A stretch of 64,000 nucleotides of DNA from an uncultured Eubacteriales bacterium (GCA_902776285.1 CACYPK010000006.1:1-64000); one strand, 5' to 3'. Shown: positions 37,032 through 47,017, counted from the stretch's first letter. Numbers and translations: made by a program. The notes: a model not told the origin generated them from the sequence alone.

Positions 37032-37095
37032 ATAGTCAGATCTCCTTTTCTTTTGCCGATTTACTCTATCACGAAGATAAAGTAAAATCAATTCA

Positions 37096-38097
37096 ATGAA
37101 AGTATTTACAAGAGACTACAGAATAACAGGAGAATACCACCCTCTATGGGGAGATTACTTTGACGGCATGGAGCCGTGTGTTCTTGACATTGAAGCGACG
37201 GGGCTCGACCGCGCGAGATGCAAGGCCGTACTCATCGGTCTTCTGATGCGTACGGACAGCGGCGTAAGGATCACCCAGTTCCTGGCAGAAAACCACTATG
37301 AAGAGGACAAGGTGCTTGATGCGGCAATGGACTACCTTGAGAGAAACAATGCCGGATACCTGGTTACCTTCAACGGATACGCGTATGATGTGCCGTTCCT
37401 GAACGCAAGGCTCGACGCCAACTTCATGGATAAGCATATCAGCATGTATCACTTCGACCTGTACAGGTTCCTCTGCAAGTGCACGGACATGAGAAAGCGA
37501 CTCAGCAGGATGAGCCAGATGTCGATAGAAGATCATTACGGCATACTTTCGGACCGCGGTGATACAATTACCGGTCGCGAAAGCGTCGCCCTCTTTGACC
37601 AGTACTCCATCAGCGGCAACAGCACCATAGAGAAGATAATACTCACACATAACAGAGAGGATGTACTGCACCTTCACAGGCTGATGTATCTCACGCTCGC
37701 TGAGGTGCCTGATATCCATCAGGCACTGGCCGTTTACGGCCTTCCTGCCGCGGGCGGCAGGCTCAGCGTCCGGCACACCATAAAGCGCGCCAATAAGGGC
37801 AAGACAGCCGATCCCATCCTTAAAATAACCGGTGAGCAGATCAAGGATCCCGTTTCATGCGCGTATTTCCCTGACGGCAGCAGCCCTGTCACTGCGATAT
37901 TCAATTCCGGGAGCCGCTCATTTGATATAAGCGTTCCCGTCAGCAGCCACGCCGACTCCCTGTTCATGGACACTTCATTTATCGGAAAAGAAACGTTCGC
38001 CGATGACCCTGACTGTATAAACGGCTATCTGATCCTCAACAGCCGTACCTCCAACCTGGTATCCCGCGTTCTCGCGGAGATGTACTACACGAAATGA
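37096..38097 (+). CDS. RNase H-like (DEDD) exonuclease-domain protein, YprB type
   Basis: 333 aa. The exonuclease motifs are visible: ExoI LDIEATGLD (30-38), ExoII TFNGYAYDVPFL (about 95-106) and ExoIII HNREDVLHL (about 195-203). This is the YprB ribonuclease H-like domain. Family members are putative 3'-5' nucleases with no firm substrate. The C-terminal 110 residues match nothing I know. It starts 65 bp from ychF on the other strand and is ended by a strong terminator. Confidence 0.8.
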   Translation: MKVFTRDYRITGEYHPLWGDYFDGMEPCVLDIEATGLDRARCKAVLIGLLMRTDSGVRITQFLAENHYEEDKVLDAAMDYLERNNAGYLVTFNGYAYDVPFLNARLDANFMDKHISMYHFDLYRFLCKCTDMRKRLSRMSQMSIEDHYGILSDRGDTITGRESVALFDQYSISGNSTIEKIILTHNREDVLHLHRLMYLTLAEVPDIHQALAVYGLPAAGGRLSVRHTIKRANKGKTADPILKITGEQIKDPVSCAYFPDGSSPVTAIFNSGSRSFDISVPVSSHADSLFMDTSFIGKETFADDPDCINGYLILNSRTSNLVSRVLAEMYYTK

Positions 38098-38126
38098 TTC
38101 TATAAAAGTATCCCTTAACAGCATGA

Positions 38127-38155
38127 AAAACGCTGCCCTTTTGAGGCAGCGTTTT
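38127..38155. terminator. Bidirectional intrinsic terminator
   Basis: An 11-bp stem AAAACGCTGCC/GGCAGCGTTTT (38127-38137 with 38145-38155) lies between the YprB-like gene (+) and the second yitT-like gene (-). Confidence 0.88.
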
Positions 38156-38175
38156 ATTTGCGGTTATTTCTTCTC

Positions 38176-39204
38176 TTATCCGTCTATTTTGTGGATGTCC
38201 GAGAATCCCCTTCCGACTCCCCAGACGGATTTTACGCTTATGACCGAAACGAATGACTTAGGATCCTCCTTTGCGAGGTGCCTCTTTATGAGGAAGCTCT
38301 CGCGCGGCGAGCAGAGGATCTTGAGCTGTTTTCTCTTGTCCCCGGTATACTCCCCGGTTATTTCTATACTTGAAACGCCGCGGCCGAGTTCATTCATTAT
38401 GAAATCGGTCAGAGCCTCAGGATCGCCCGGGATGATGTCGAGCTCAACTATCTTGTTGCTGAGACCGTACATCACGGCCTCGCTGACTCTCATGGACATA
38501 TAGATGATTATTACGGCATAGAGCGCGATATTGACGCCGAATACAAACGCGTTGACTATGACGATCATGGCATTGATCGCGAAAGTTATGTCGTTTATGC
38601 CCAGATGAGGCAGCCAGCGGTACTTGATTACCTTAGCGAGAGAGTCGGTTCCGCCTGATGAAAAGCCGGCTCTGAACGTGAGTCCGCCTGAGATACCCAT
38701 CACTACGCCGCAGAATACCGAAACCAGGAACAGATCGTCGCTTTTGACGATAACAACATTATTGACTTCAAGCACAAACATCACCAGCGGGTACGCCAGG
38801 GACATCATAAGGATCTTTCTGACCTCCTTCCAGCCTAGGAAAATCCACACTATCGCCGTTATGATAAGCGCCAGAGCGTAGTATACAAGCGAGTAGTTCC
38901 AGTTGGTGTAGCTCTGTATGATCCTTGCAATTCCGGTGATGCCGCCGAAAGTAAGCCCGTTGGGCAGCATGATGGATACCGTCGCAAGCGAACCCATTAC
39001 AACTCCGAGAAGCGCCATCCCTATCTCACGTGCCCTTACCTGCAGCTTGGAGTGTCCGTGGAATTCAGGGTCATGGAAATACCTTGTGTTTGCCTCTTTA
39101 TTTGCCGCGGTCTCCTTCTCCAGTTTTCTGTCGAGACTGCTTAATGGAGAGTCATCTTTCTTTGATACCTTCTTTATTCCTTTTTTATTAACTGTCTTAC
39201 TCAT
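38176..39204 (-). CDS. YitT family membrane protein (second copy)
   Basis: 342 aa. A charged cytoplasmic N-terminal extension of about 60 residues (KKGIKKVSKKDDS and a KLEKETAANKE stretch) precedes the YitT membrane domain (about 62-265). The C-terminal DUF2179 domain follows (ELDIIPGDPEALTDFIMNELG region). The first copy at 30075 lacks this extension. The start overlaps the stop of the DNA methyltransferase gene by 8 bp, so the two are transcribed together. Function is unknown. Confidence 0.88.
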   Translation of the reverse strand: MSKTVNKKGIKKVSKKDDSPLSSLDRKLEKETAANKEANTRYFHDPEFHGHSKLQVRAREIGMALLGVVMGSLATVSIMLPNGLTFGGITGIARIIQSYTNWNYSLVYYALALIITAIVWIFLGWKEVRKILMMSLAYPLVMFVLEVNNVVIVKSDDLFLVSVFCGVVMGISGGLTFRAGFSSGGTDSLAKVIKYRWLPHLGINDITFAINAMIVIVNAFVFGVNIALYAVIIIYMSMRVSEAVMYGLSNKIVELDIIPGDPEALTDFIMNELGRGVSSIEITGEYTGDKRKQLKILCSPRESFLIKRHLAKEDPKSFVSVISVKSVWGVGRGFSDIHKIDG

Positions 39205-40507
39205 TTATTATCTGTTCGTTTACGATCTCTGCTTCGTACTCCTTGCCGAAAATATCGACGACTACTGCCGCGAAATCCCCTCCGGATATGAAACTCATCT
39301 CACCGGAGTCCGCGTCGAATACATATGCGGCTTCAAAGGATCCCTTGTATTCCGGATCTACCAGCACGTGATCGGCAAACTGCAGTCTGTCAGCCTTAAG
39401 AGCCTCCTCTACGTGCATGCGGTCCTTCATCTGTACGGAACCGGTATCTATGTCTGGAACGATGTCGATCAGCCTGCACTTGTACAATTTTCTTCCGTCT
39501 TCGAGCGGGTCCACGCTCATTACGGCGACATCCGCCCTTCCGCTGAGAGGCTTCACCTCCTCCTGCCTTATGAAATCGAACTCCGCGCCTGCTTTTCTGA
39601 GTCTTCTGCGCGCCATCGAGGTCGCGATCTCTTCGCTGTCGCAGCCTATCCACCTTCTGCCGAGCATCTGCGCCGCCTCAGGAAGGCTGCCGCTTCCGCA
39701 GAAGAAGTCGCCCGCGAGGTCGCCTTCTTCCGTAGAGGCCAGTACGATGCGCTTCATGAGTTCGAGCGGCTTTTGCGTGGCGTAGCCCGTACGCTCTGAC
39801 GAGGTGCGTCCCACCATGTCTATGCTCCAGACGTCCTTCATGTTTACGAGAGTGTACCAGCCGCCCTCGTCCTTGTATTCCGCGACGCCTCTGAACCTGT
39901 ACGGCTTGCGGTCCCTGTTGTAGGACTTTTCCTTAGGCACGTTCAGGTAGTACCTGGAAGTCTTTGAGTAGACGAGGATGCTGTCATGCTTGCGCGCAAA
40001 GTGGCGCTTGCCCGAGCCACCCGACTTGTATTGCCAGATGATCTCGTTAACAAAATTCTTCTCGCCCATCAGCTCGTCAAGGACCAGTTTTATATAGTGG
40101 GACGAGTGCCAGTCCAGGTGTATCCACATGAGGCCGTCATCCGCCAGAAGATCCCTCATGAGCAGTATGCGGGCCACCATGTTCTCTATGTAGTATTCGA
40201 GGCTGCGGTCGAACTTGTCGTCGTATGCCAGATGGTGAACCTTATGACTCGCTCCGTTCTTGTCTCTAACGCTCACCGAAGCGTTGAAGCTTGAGCGCGT
40301 AAAGAACGGCGGATCGATGTAGATGAGCCTGAAAGCGCCTGCATATCCCCGGTCCAGAAGATCCTTCATATACCCGAGATTATCTCCCAGGCACAGCTCG
40401 TTCGCGTCCTTTACACCGGCTTCCGCAAGTGAATGAGAGCCATGCACTTCTTCGTACATGGCCCTTCCTTTTTTCAGTCCTTCAAGAATCTGTTCGGTCG
40501 TCGTCAT
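39197..40507 (-). CDS. Orphan DNA methyltransferase, beta class (N6-adenine or N4-cytosine)
   Basis: 436 aa from ATG 40507, which follows the previous stop by 1 base; an ATG at 40531 has no ribosome site. Catalytic motif IV DPPF is at 65-68, and the SAM-binding motif FFCGSGS is at 268-274, preceded by TQKPLELMKRIV. Motif IV before motif I defines the beta class, which includes type III Mod proteins. DPPF favours adenine. About 110 further C-terminal residues are unassigned. No restriction subunit or second methylase is near, so it may serve regulation rather than defence. Confidence 0.85.
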   Translation of the reverse strand: MTTTEQILEGLKKGRAMYEEVHGSHSLAEAGVKDANELCLGDNLGYMKDLLDRGYAGAFRLIYIDPPFFTRSSFNASVSVRDKNGASHKVHHLAYDDKFDRSLEYYIENMVARILLMRDLLADDGLMWIHLDWHSSHYIKLVLDELMGEKNFVNEIIWQYKSGGSGKRHFARKHDSILVYSKTSRYYLNVPKEKSYNRDRKPYRFRGVAEYKDEGGWYTLVNMKDVWSIDMVGRTSSERTGYATQKPLELMKRIVLASTEEGDLAGDFFCGSGSLPEAAQMLGRRWIGCDSEEIATSMARRRLRKAGAEFDFIRQEEVKPLSGRADVAVMSVDPLEDGRKLYKCRLIDIVPDIDTGSVQMKDRMHVEEALKADRLQFADHVLVDPEYKGSFEAAYVFDADSGEMSFISGGDFAAVVVDIFGKEYEAEIVNEQIINE

Positions 40508-40508
40508 A

Positions 40509-40931
40509 TCAATTGAGCACTTCGACGTCATCGAATTTGACGCCTATCATCTCCTCAAGCTCAGCGCTCACGCTGAGAACGAAGTCGATCCCGGATTCCT
40601 TCGAGATGATCTTGATCTTCTCGATGAAGCTCGGCAGTACGTCCAGAGCAAAGTCTCTGTGTCTCATGATGCCATCAAGGAAGATCGTCTCTATATCGTT
40701 GTCCGAACTCATGATGCCGAACAGAAAGCCGATATACTCGTCTTCGTTGGTGATGTGCGGAAAGTCCTCCATGCAAACGACTCTGATCTTATAATCAAGG
40801 TCGTAGATGAGTCTGGAATTCTTGTTGATAAATACGATACTTCCTCTGGCTGTCTGGACAGTCTCATTCGCCAGCTCAATCATTCTTTTGGTCTTGCCGC
40901 TTCCCTTATGTCCAATCAAAAGCTTCACCAT
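40509..40931 (-). CDS. Small P-loop NTPase of unknown function
   Basis: 140 aa. The N-terminus is a Walker A motif, GHKGSGKTKRM (residues 7-17), followed by a RecA-like sheet with Walker B-type IETIFLDGI (about 81-89). Similar clostridial proteins are often labelled PilT-like, but no type IV pilus gene is near. Its stop is joined to the methyltransferase start (TGATATG), so translation is likely coupled. The link to DNA methylation is only by position. Confidence 0.7.
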   Translation of the reverse strand: MVKLLIGHKGSGKTKRMIELANETVQTARGSIVFINKNSRLIYDLDYKIRVVCMEDFPHITNEDEYIGFLFGIMSSDNDIETIFLDGIMRHRDFALDVLPSFIEKIKIISKESGIDFVLSVSAELEEMIGVKFDDVEVLN

Positions 40932-41008
40932 TGGTCAGTACCTCCTCTTTTTTGCTTTTTGGTGCTTTCTACAATTGTACAACAGCAAAAAATCTTATTC
41001 AATGACTT

Positions 41009-41032
41009 GCCCCGCCTTTTGACAGGCGGGGC
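41009..41032 (-). terminator. Terminator after glyA
   Basis: An 8-bp GC-only stem (41009-41016 with 41025-41032) lies 21 bp after the glyA stop. The U-run on the minus strand is delayed, so efficiency is uncertain. Confidence 0.6.
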
Positions 41033-41052
41033 TTGGTTTTATTTTTGTACCT

Positions 41053-42330
41053 TTACTTTTCTGCGGCTGCCTCTGCTGCCTTCTTTGCTCTGAGTTCCTT
41101 TACGACGTCGTCGATCCTGTGAACTACCTTGCGGAAATCATCCTCGAGATATCCTCTTGTTGTCATAGGAGCTGTTCCTACGCGTACGCCGGATGTCTGG
41201 AACGGCGACCTCTTCTCGTTAGGTACGCAGTTCTTGTTGAGGGTGATTCCTACCTCGTCGCATGCTGCCTGGAGTTCCTTGCCCGAGAACGGCTCGTCGC
41301 TGAGGTCTACCAGGAATACGTGGTTGTCTGTTCCGCCTGTAACGATCTTGTAGCCCATCTTTATGAACTCGTCAGCGAGCGCTGCGCAGTTGAGTCTTAC
41401 CTGATGCGCGTATGCCTTGAATTCAGGCTTCAGAGCTTCCTCAGCGCATACGGCCTTGCCGGCAATGATGTGGCAGAGAGGGCCGCCCTGTGCGTATGGG
41501 AATACAGCGGAGTCAACAGCCTTTGCGAGCTCAGGTCTTGCGAAGATGAGTCCGCCGCGAGGTCCTCTGAGGGTCTTGTGTGTGGTTGTCGTAACGATGT
41601 CAGCATAGCCGAACGGTGTCGGATGCTCTCCGGCAGCCACGAGACCGGCGATGTGAGCCATGTCTACCATGAAGTAAGCGCCTACTTCCTTCGCGATCTC
41701 TGCGAACGCAGGGAAGTCGATGATCCTGGCGTAAGCGGACGCTCCTGTGAGGATCAGCTTAGGCTTGAACTCGAGAGCTTTCTTTCTGACGTCTTCCATG
41801 TCGATGCGGCCGTTGTCGTCTACATCATAGGAAATAACGTTATAAAGCTTGCCGCTGAAGTTTACGCCGGAACCGTGTGTGAGGTGTCCGCCGTTGTCGA
41901 GGCTCAGGCCGAGGATGGTATCGCCCGGCTCAAGCACTGCCTTGTAAGCAGCGAAGTTAGCCTGTGAACCCGAGTGAGGCTGTACGTTTACGTGATAGTC
42001 CGTGTTGAACACCTTTCTCCACAGATCGCAGCAGTACTCTTCGAGTTCGTCCACGACGATGGTTCCGCCGTAGTATCTGCCCTTATTGCCCGATGTCCTT
42101 ACGATAGGAGCCTGAGGATATCCCTCGGCATACTTCCACGAAAGGCAGCTTCCGCAGGCGGCCATTACGGCCTCGGAGCAGTAGTTCTCGGATGCGATGA
42201 GCTCCACGTTGTTCTTCTGTCTCAGATACTCTCTGTTTACGAGGTCTGCTACTCTCTCAGAACTCTTGCGGATCTCCTCAACTATCATCTGGTTATAGTT
42301 GCTGTTGTCGTTTCCGTTTCTGTCAAACAT
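41053..42330 (-). CDS. glyA: Serine hydroxymethyltransferase
   Basis: 425 aa, full length. The PLP lysine is in the strict motif [14 protein letters not shown], and the N-terminal [12 protein letters not shown] segment is conserved. It makes glycine and 5,10-methylene-THF from serine. A TATAAT at 42351-42356 may give a very short leader before ATG 42330. folC, folD and this gene within 7 kb form a folate one-carbon group. Confidence 0.97.
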   Translation of the reverse strand: MFDRNGNDNSNYNQMIVEEIRKSSERVADLVNREYLRQKNNVELIASENYCSEAVMAACGSCLSWKYAEGYPQAPIVRTSGNKGRYYGGTIVVDELEEYCCDLWRKVFNTDYHVNVQPHSGSQANFAAYKAVLEPGDTILGLSLDNGGHLTHGSGVNFSGKLYNVISYDVDDNGRIDMEDVRKKALEFKPKLILTGASAYARIIDFPAFAEIAKEVGAYFMVDMAHIAGLVAAGEHPTPFGYADIVTTTTHKTLRGPRGGLIFARPELAKAVDSAVFPYAQGGPLCHIIAGKAVCAEEALKPEFKAYAHQVRLNCAALADEFIKMGYKIVTGGTDNHVFLVDLSDEPFSGKELQAACDEVGITLNKNCVPNEKRSPFQTSGVRVGTAPMTTRGYLEDDFRKVVHRIDDVVKELRAKKAAEAAAEK

Positions 42331-42401
42331 GGTACCGGTCCTTTCTCCACATTATAAATCTGGAAATGATAATAGTGATGACGTGATATATATTCGGGAT
42401 T

Positions 42402-43634
42402 TTATTGATCCTTCATGAACAGGGTCCTCATTTCTCCGGCCAGATATATCGATCCGGTCGTAAGGATGCACTCAAAGGAGGAGTCCTCAGCGTATTCGTA
42501 TGCCTCGCGGGTCGATTCGAATACCATGCACCCGCGCCCGCATCCGGCGATAAGTTCGCCTATCCGCTCAGGAGCTTCCGCCCTTTCATAGTCCACGGCT
42601 GCCGCCGCGTAGGAGCATCCTCTGAGACCTCCCGTAAGTAATTGTACCATACGAACCGAATTTTTGTCTTTCATACAGCCAAAAATTACCAGCGTTCTTT
42701 TGATTTTATTTGTACGGGAGAATGCCATATATGTCTTTACGAGCTCGGAAACCGCGTCCGGATTGTGAGCGCCGTCAATTATGAAGAGCGGCCTTTTGCC
42801 GTCCTCCTCATTCAGGATCTCAAATCTCCCCGGGAGCCAGGCGCTTGCCAGGCCCTTTTCTATGGCCTCTTCAGACACTTCTATGCCCGCGGCCCTGATG
42901 GCTTCGACAGCCGTCGCCGCGTTCCTTATCTGATGCTCGCCTTTCATGGCGAGCTTATATCCCCTGTAGCTGTCAATCAGCACCGATACATCGGTGAACT
43001 CACAGCCTTTCTCAGCAGCGACCTTCCTGAATATGTTCTTTGTATTCAGGTCGCCGGTCTGTGAAACGACAGGCACGCCCGGCTTTATGATGCCGGCCTT
43101 CTCGCGCGCTATCTTAAAGATGGTATTTCCCAGCTGAGCAGTATGATCGAGTCCCACCTGGGTTATCACGCTCACCAGCGGTTTTTCAAGCGTGTTGGTG
43201 GAATCCAGTCTTCCGCCCAGGCCTGTCTCAAGCACGACATAGTCAGGTTTCTGTTCAGCAAAGTACATGTACGCGGCAGCGGTGTATACTTCGAAGACCG
43301 TCAGCCGACCGTACTCGATCCCGGCATTATGTAAAGTTTCCTTTACATCTTCTTCTGCCGCGTATACTTTATCCCTCAGCGCGTCAAGCTCCCCCTGCTC
43401 TATCATGCGGTGGGTGCCGTCCCATATCTGGACCCTCTCGCACTCGCTCTCCAGATGCGGAGATGTATAGAGTCCGACGCTGTATCCCGCCTCTTCGAGT
43501 ATTGAAGCGGTCATCACTGCTGTTGAGCCTTTTCCGTTGGTCCCCGCTATGTGGATCGCCCTGAAACCGGCCTCGGGGTTTCCCAAAGCCTTCAGCAGAG
43601 CGTCCATCCTCTCAAGTCCGTCAAAGCTTGCCAT
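42402..43634 (-). CDS. folC: Folylpolyglutamate synthase / dihydrofolate synthase
   Basis: 410 aa from ATG 43634, whose A is shared with the valS stop (TAATG), which argues for coupled translation. An upstream in-frame start at 43664 lies inside valS and is rejected. The ATP-binding motif GTNGKGST (about 32-39) and the ligase motif DGAHNP (about 290) are present. It adds glutamates to folates. It contains one copy of the 20-bp palindrome at 43329-43348, read through as coding sequence. Confidence 0.94.
   Translation of the reverse strand: MASFDGLERMDALLKALGNPEAGFRAIHIAGTNGKGSTAVMTASILEEAGYSVGLYTSPHLESECERVQIWDGTHRMIEQGELDALRDKVYAAEEDVKETLHNAGIEYGRLTVFEVYTAAAYMYFAEQKPDYVVLETGLGGRLDSTNTLEKPLVSVITQVGLDHTAQLGNTIFKIAREKAGIIKPGVPVVSQTGDLNTKNIFRKVAAEKGCEFTDVSVLIDSYRGYKLAMKGEHQIRNAATAVEAIRAAGIEVSEEAIEKGLASAWLPGRFEILNEEDGKRPLFIIDGAHNPDAVSELVKTYMAFSRTNKIKRTLVIFGCMKDKNSVRMVQLLTGGLRGCSYAAAAVDYERAEAPERIGELIAGCGRGCMVFESTREAYEYAEDSSFECILTTGSIYLAGEMRTLFMKDQ
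43329..43348 (-). repeat. 20-bp palindrome inside folC (GNRA-type hairpin)
   Basis: ATGTAAAG, 4 nt, CTTTACAT, identical to the copy at 26216. On the mRNA strand it reads as an 8-bp stem with a GAAA loop. It encodes part of DVKETLHN in folC. Confidence 0.8.
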
Positions 43635-46300
43635 TATTTTCTGAGCGACTCCAGTCTCGCGCATACCGTTTCGAGCATGCCGCGGTACTTCTCACCCTTT
43701 GCCTTCTCTTCGTCTACCAGTTTCTGAGGAGCCTTATCCACGAATCCCTTGTTGGCGAGTTTCTTCTCTACTCTCTCGACCTCGGATTCGAGTCTCTTCT
43801 TCTCCTTTGTGAGTCTTTCGATCTCGGCCTCCCTGTCTACCAACTCATCCAGTCTCACGGCTATCTCAGCTCCGTCTATGACGGCGGTCATCACATCGTC
43901 AGGCATTGCGTATTCGCTGCTCTTGATGTCGATATCCACTACGTTGGCGAGCTTTCTCACGCGCTCCCCGACCGCGGCTATCTCATCAGCAAGCCTGTCA
44001 GTCTTGATGATCAGATTGAGTTTCCTTCCCGGAGACGCTTCAGCCTCGGCCCTGATATTTCTCACAGCCTTGACTATGTTCATTGCGACATTGATCCTCT
44101 CCACTGACTTGCTGTAGTCCATAGAAGGGTCATATACCGGCCATTCCGCCCTGATGAGCATGGCGTCGCGGCCCGTCTTTCCGTCGTCATGAGGCAGGAA
44201 GCCCCAGATCTCCTCGGTGATGAACGGCATGAACGGGTGAAGGAACTTCAGAAGGTCCTTGAGCACCTTTGTGAGCACATATCTGGCTATCTTCTTATCC
44301 TCTTCATCATCGCCGTAGAGCCTGCCTTTGACCATCTCGATATACCAGTCGCAGTAAACGTCCCAGATGAGTTCGTATACCCTCTGGCCGGCCAGGCCCA
44401 GCTCGTATTTGTCGAGCTGCTCAGTGATGTACCTTGCGCCCTCGTTGGACATGTGCAGGATCCACTTGTCTTCGTCTCTGAGCCTTGACTCGTCGAATTC
44501 CATCGGCAGCCATTCGCCGTTTTCGTCCTGCAGGTTCATTATGGTGAATCTGGAAGCGTTCCAGAGCTTGTTCGCGAAGTTTCTCGCAGCCTCTATCCTC
44601 TTAGGGATGTAGCGGGTGTCGTTGCCCGGCGAGATGCCCGTGCAGAGCATGAATCTCAAAGCGTCCGCGCCGTATTGCGCGATCGAATCCAGCGGGTCGA
44701 CGCCGTTGCCCAGAGATTTGGACATCTTGCGGCCGAGTTCGTCCCTTACCAGTCCGTGAACGAATACGTAATCATACGGAGCGTCTCCCATGCACTCATA
44801 GCCCGAGAATACCATCCTGACTACCCAGAAGAAGATAATGTCGTAGCCCGTGACCAGCACGCTGTTCGGATAGAAGTAATCCAGCGATTCGGTCTTTTCA
44901 GGCCAGCCGAGTGTCGAGAACGGCCAGAGCGCCGAGCTGAACCATGTATCCAGAACGTCCTCGTCCTGCGTGAAGTGCTTGCATCCGCACTTAGGGCAGA
45001 CCTCAGGCATGTGATCGGCCACGACGATCTCGCCGCAGTCATCGCAGTAATACGCAGGGATCCTGTGTCCCCACCAGAGCTGACGGCTGATGCACCAGTC
45101 TCTGATCTCATAGAGCCAGTTGAGGTAGACTTTCGAGAATCTCTCAGGCACGAACTTCATGCGGCCTGTTTCTACCGCGGCGATGGCAGGCTTCGCGAGC
45201 TCTTCCATCTTTACGAACCACTGGTCGCTCATCATAGGCTCCACCGCGCTGTGACACCTATAGCACTTGCCGACAGGGATCGTCAGCTCTTCTGTCTTGA
45301 CGAGGTAACCGCCTTCTTCGAGGTCCTTGACCCAGGCTTTGCGGCACTCGTATCTGTCCATGCCCGCATACTTGCCCGCGTATTCATTCATTGTGGCATC
45401 ATCGTTCATGCAGGAGATCATCTCGAGACCGTGTCTCTGTCCGACCTCAAAGTCGTTAGGGTCGTGAGCCGGAGTGATCTTTACGGCGCCGGTACCCTTT
45501 TCAGGATCCGGATACTCGTCCGCTATTACCGGGATCTCCCTGCCGACTATCGGAAGGATGACCGTTTTTCCGACGATGTCCTTATATCTCTCATCGCTCG
45601 GATGTACCGCTATCGCGATATCTCCGAACATTGTCTCCGGTCTGGACGTGGCGACTGTTATGCCCTCTCCGCCGTCCTTTGCCGGATATCTGAAGTACCA
45701 GTACTTGCCGTTTTCATCCTCGTGCTCTACTTCGGCGTCCGAAAGCGATGTCTTGCAGCACGGGCACCAGTTGATGAGGCGGTTTCCTTTGTAGATCCAG
45801 CCCTTCTCGTAGAGATTGATGAAGTGTTTCACGACCGCCCTGTTGCACTGCTCGTCCATGGTGAAGCGCTCGCGTCTCCAGTCGCAGGAATCACCCAGTT
45901 TGCGGCACTGCTTTGTGATGCGTCCGCCGTATTCCTGCTTCCATGCCCATGCGTGCTCAAGGAATTCCTCTCTCGTGAAGTCCCTCTTGTCGCGGCCGGT
46001 CTTCTCTCTGAGCTCGTTCGCTACCTTTACCTCGGTGGCGATGCTGGCGTGGTCGGAACCCGGCAGCCAGAGCGCGCAGTAGCCCTGCATCCTCTTCCAT
46101 CTGGTGAGGACGTCCTGCAGGGTATGGTCAAGGGCATGTCCCATGTGAAGCTGTCCTGTGATGTTCGGAGGCGGCATCACGATGGTGAAAGGCTCCTTGT
46201 CTCTGTCTATGTCTGCATCGAAAGCGCCTTCGGTTTCCCACATCCTGTAGATGCGTTCTTCGAATTCTTTCGGATCATATGTCTTGGCGAGGTTTTTCAT
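43634..46300 (-). CDS. valS: Valyl-tRNA synthetase
   Basis: 888 aa, full length. The HIGH motif is in PPPNITGQLHMGHAL (around 40-54) and KMSKS is in GRKMSKSLGNGVDP (around 530). The editing domain, anticodon domain and C-terminal coiled coil (TKEKKRLESEVERVEKKL) are present. It charges tRNA-Val. It is 15 bp downstream of the alarmone synthetase gene, with no room for a T-box leader. Confidence 0.97.
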   Translation of the reverse strand: MKNLAKTYDPKEFEERIYRMWETEGAFDADIDRDKEPFTIVMPPPNITGQLHMGHALDHTLQDVLTRWKRMQGYCALWLPGSDHASIATEVKVANELREKTGRDKRDFTREEFLEHAWAWKQEYGGRITKQCRKLGDSCDWRRERFTMDEQCNRAVVKHFINLYEKGWIYKGNRLINWCPCCKTSLSDAEVEHEDENGKYWYFRYPAKDGGEGITVATSRPETMFGDIAIAVHPSDERYKDIVGKTVILPIVGREIPVIADEYPDPEKGTGAVKITPAHDPNDFEVGQRHGLEMISCMNDDATMNEYAGKYAGMDRYECRKAWVKDLEEGGYLVKTEELTIPVGKCYRCHSAVEPMMSDQWFVKMEELAKPAIAAVETGRMKFVPERFSKVYLNWLYEIRDWCISRQLWWGHRIPAYYCDDCGEIVVADHMPEVCPKCGCKHFTQDEDVLDTWFSSALWPFSTLGWPEKTESLDYFYPNSVLVTGYDIIFFWVVRMVFSGYECMGDAPYDYVFVHGLVRDELGRKMSKSLGNGVDPLDSIAQYGADALRFMLCTGISPGNDTRYIPKRIEAARNFANKLWNASRFTIMNLQDENGEWLPMEFDESRLRDEDKWILHMSNEGARYITEQLDKYELGLAGQRVYELIWDVYCDWYIEMVKGRLYGDDEEDKKIARYVLTKVLKDLLKFLHPFMPFITEEIWGFLPHDDGKTGRDAMLIRAEWPVYDPSMDYSKSVERINVAMNIVKAVRNIRAEAEASPGRKLNLIIKTDRLADEIAAVGERVRKLANVVDIDIKSSEYAMPDDVMTAVIDGAEIAVRLDELVDREAEIERLTKEKKRLESEVERVEKKLANKGFVDKAPQKLVDEEKAKGEKYRGMLETVCARLESLRK

Positions 46301-46315
46301 TTTAAAGTGTTCTCC

Positions 46316-47017
46316 TTAGTAATCGCTGTATTTGCTGTCGGTTTTCAGTACTTCGTGGCGTACGCGGCTCATCTGCTCGTCCACCCTGTGGAGCGTCTCC
46401 GCGCATGTCTTAAGGTAATCGGTTATCTCCTGCGCGAGTTCTCCCTTGTTTTTATATCTGAGTTCGTGCTCGAGGCTGGCCCAGGCGTCCATCATGACGC
46501 TGCGGAACTGTATCTCCACCGGAACCATCTTCCTCTTGTTTACGAGATATACCGGTACGGCTACCACCACGTGTACGCTGCGGTAACCGCTCTCCTTTGG
46601 CTTGTCACAGTAGTCCCTTACCCTTATCATCTCGATGTCCTCCTGCGAAAGCAGCAGTCTGGACATCGTTGCTATGTCCTCTTCGTAGTTGCACACCACG
46701 CGTATGCCGGCGATGTCCAGGATCTCGCGCTTTATCGTACTGAGGTTGTTCAGCGGATCCTCTATGCCGTATCTGTTGGCTTTTTCGATTATGCTTTCAA
46801 AGGTCTTGAGCCTTGACTGCACATGGTGTATAGGCATGTACGAATGCTTCTTGTCAAAGTCATCCGACAGTATGCTCAGCCTGGTCTCCACCTCTCTGAT
46901 GGCGGAATTGTACAGGAGGCTTATGTCATCGATAGCCGACTGGAGTTCTTCATCGGTGCCTTTGAATTCAGGCATCTTTTCGCGTATCCGGTCAGCATAG
47001 TAGTATCTGAAACTCAT
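46316..47017 (-). CDS. Small alarmone synthetase (RelQ/YjbM-type)
   Basis: 233 aa, only a RelA/SpoT synthetase domain without hydrolase, TGS or ACT parts. Motifs seen are DIAGIRVVCNYEEDI (about 97-111), KPKESGYRSVHVV (about 139-151) and EIQFRSVMMDAWASLEHELRYK, with the catalytic Glu. It makes (p)ppGpp from GTP/GDP and ATP. Its start shares a base with the folD stop. It may be RelQ or RelP; the sequence alone does not separate them. Confidence 0.9.
   Translation of the reverse strand: MSFRYYYADRIREKMPEFKGTDEELQSAIDDISLLYNSAIREVETRLSILSDDFDKKHSYMPIHHVQSRLKTFESIIEKANRYGIEDPLNNLSTIKREILDIAGIRVVCNYEEDIATMSRLLLSQEDIEMIRVRDYCDKPKESGYRSVHVVVAVPVYLVNKRKMVPVEIQFRSVMMDAWASLEHELRYKNKGELAQEITDYLKTCAETLHRVDEQMSRVRHEVLKTDSKYSDY

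Noticed and set aside
40509..40931. PilT twitching-motility ATPase
   Set aside because: 140 aa is far too short, only the Walker A region is similar and there are no pilus genes nearby.
44675..46816. A 713-residue open frame on the plus strand
   Set aside because: It lies opposite valS and the alarmone synthetase, has no ribosome site and matches no family; it is a shadow of codon bias on the coding strand.
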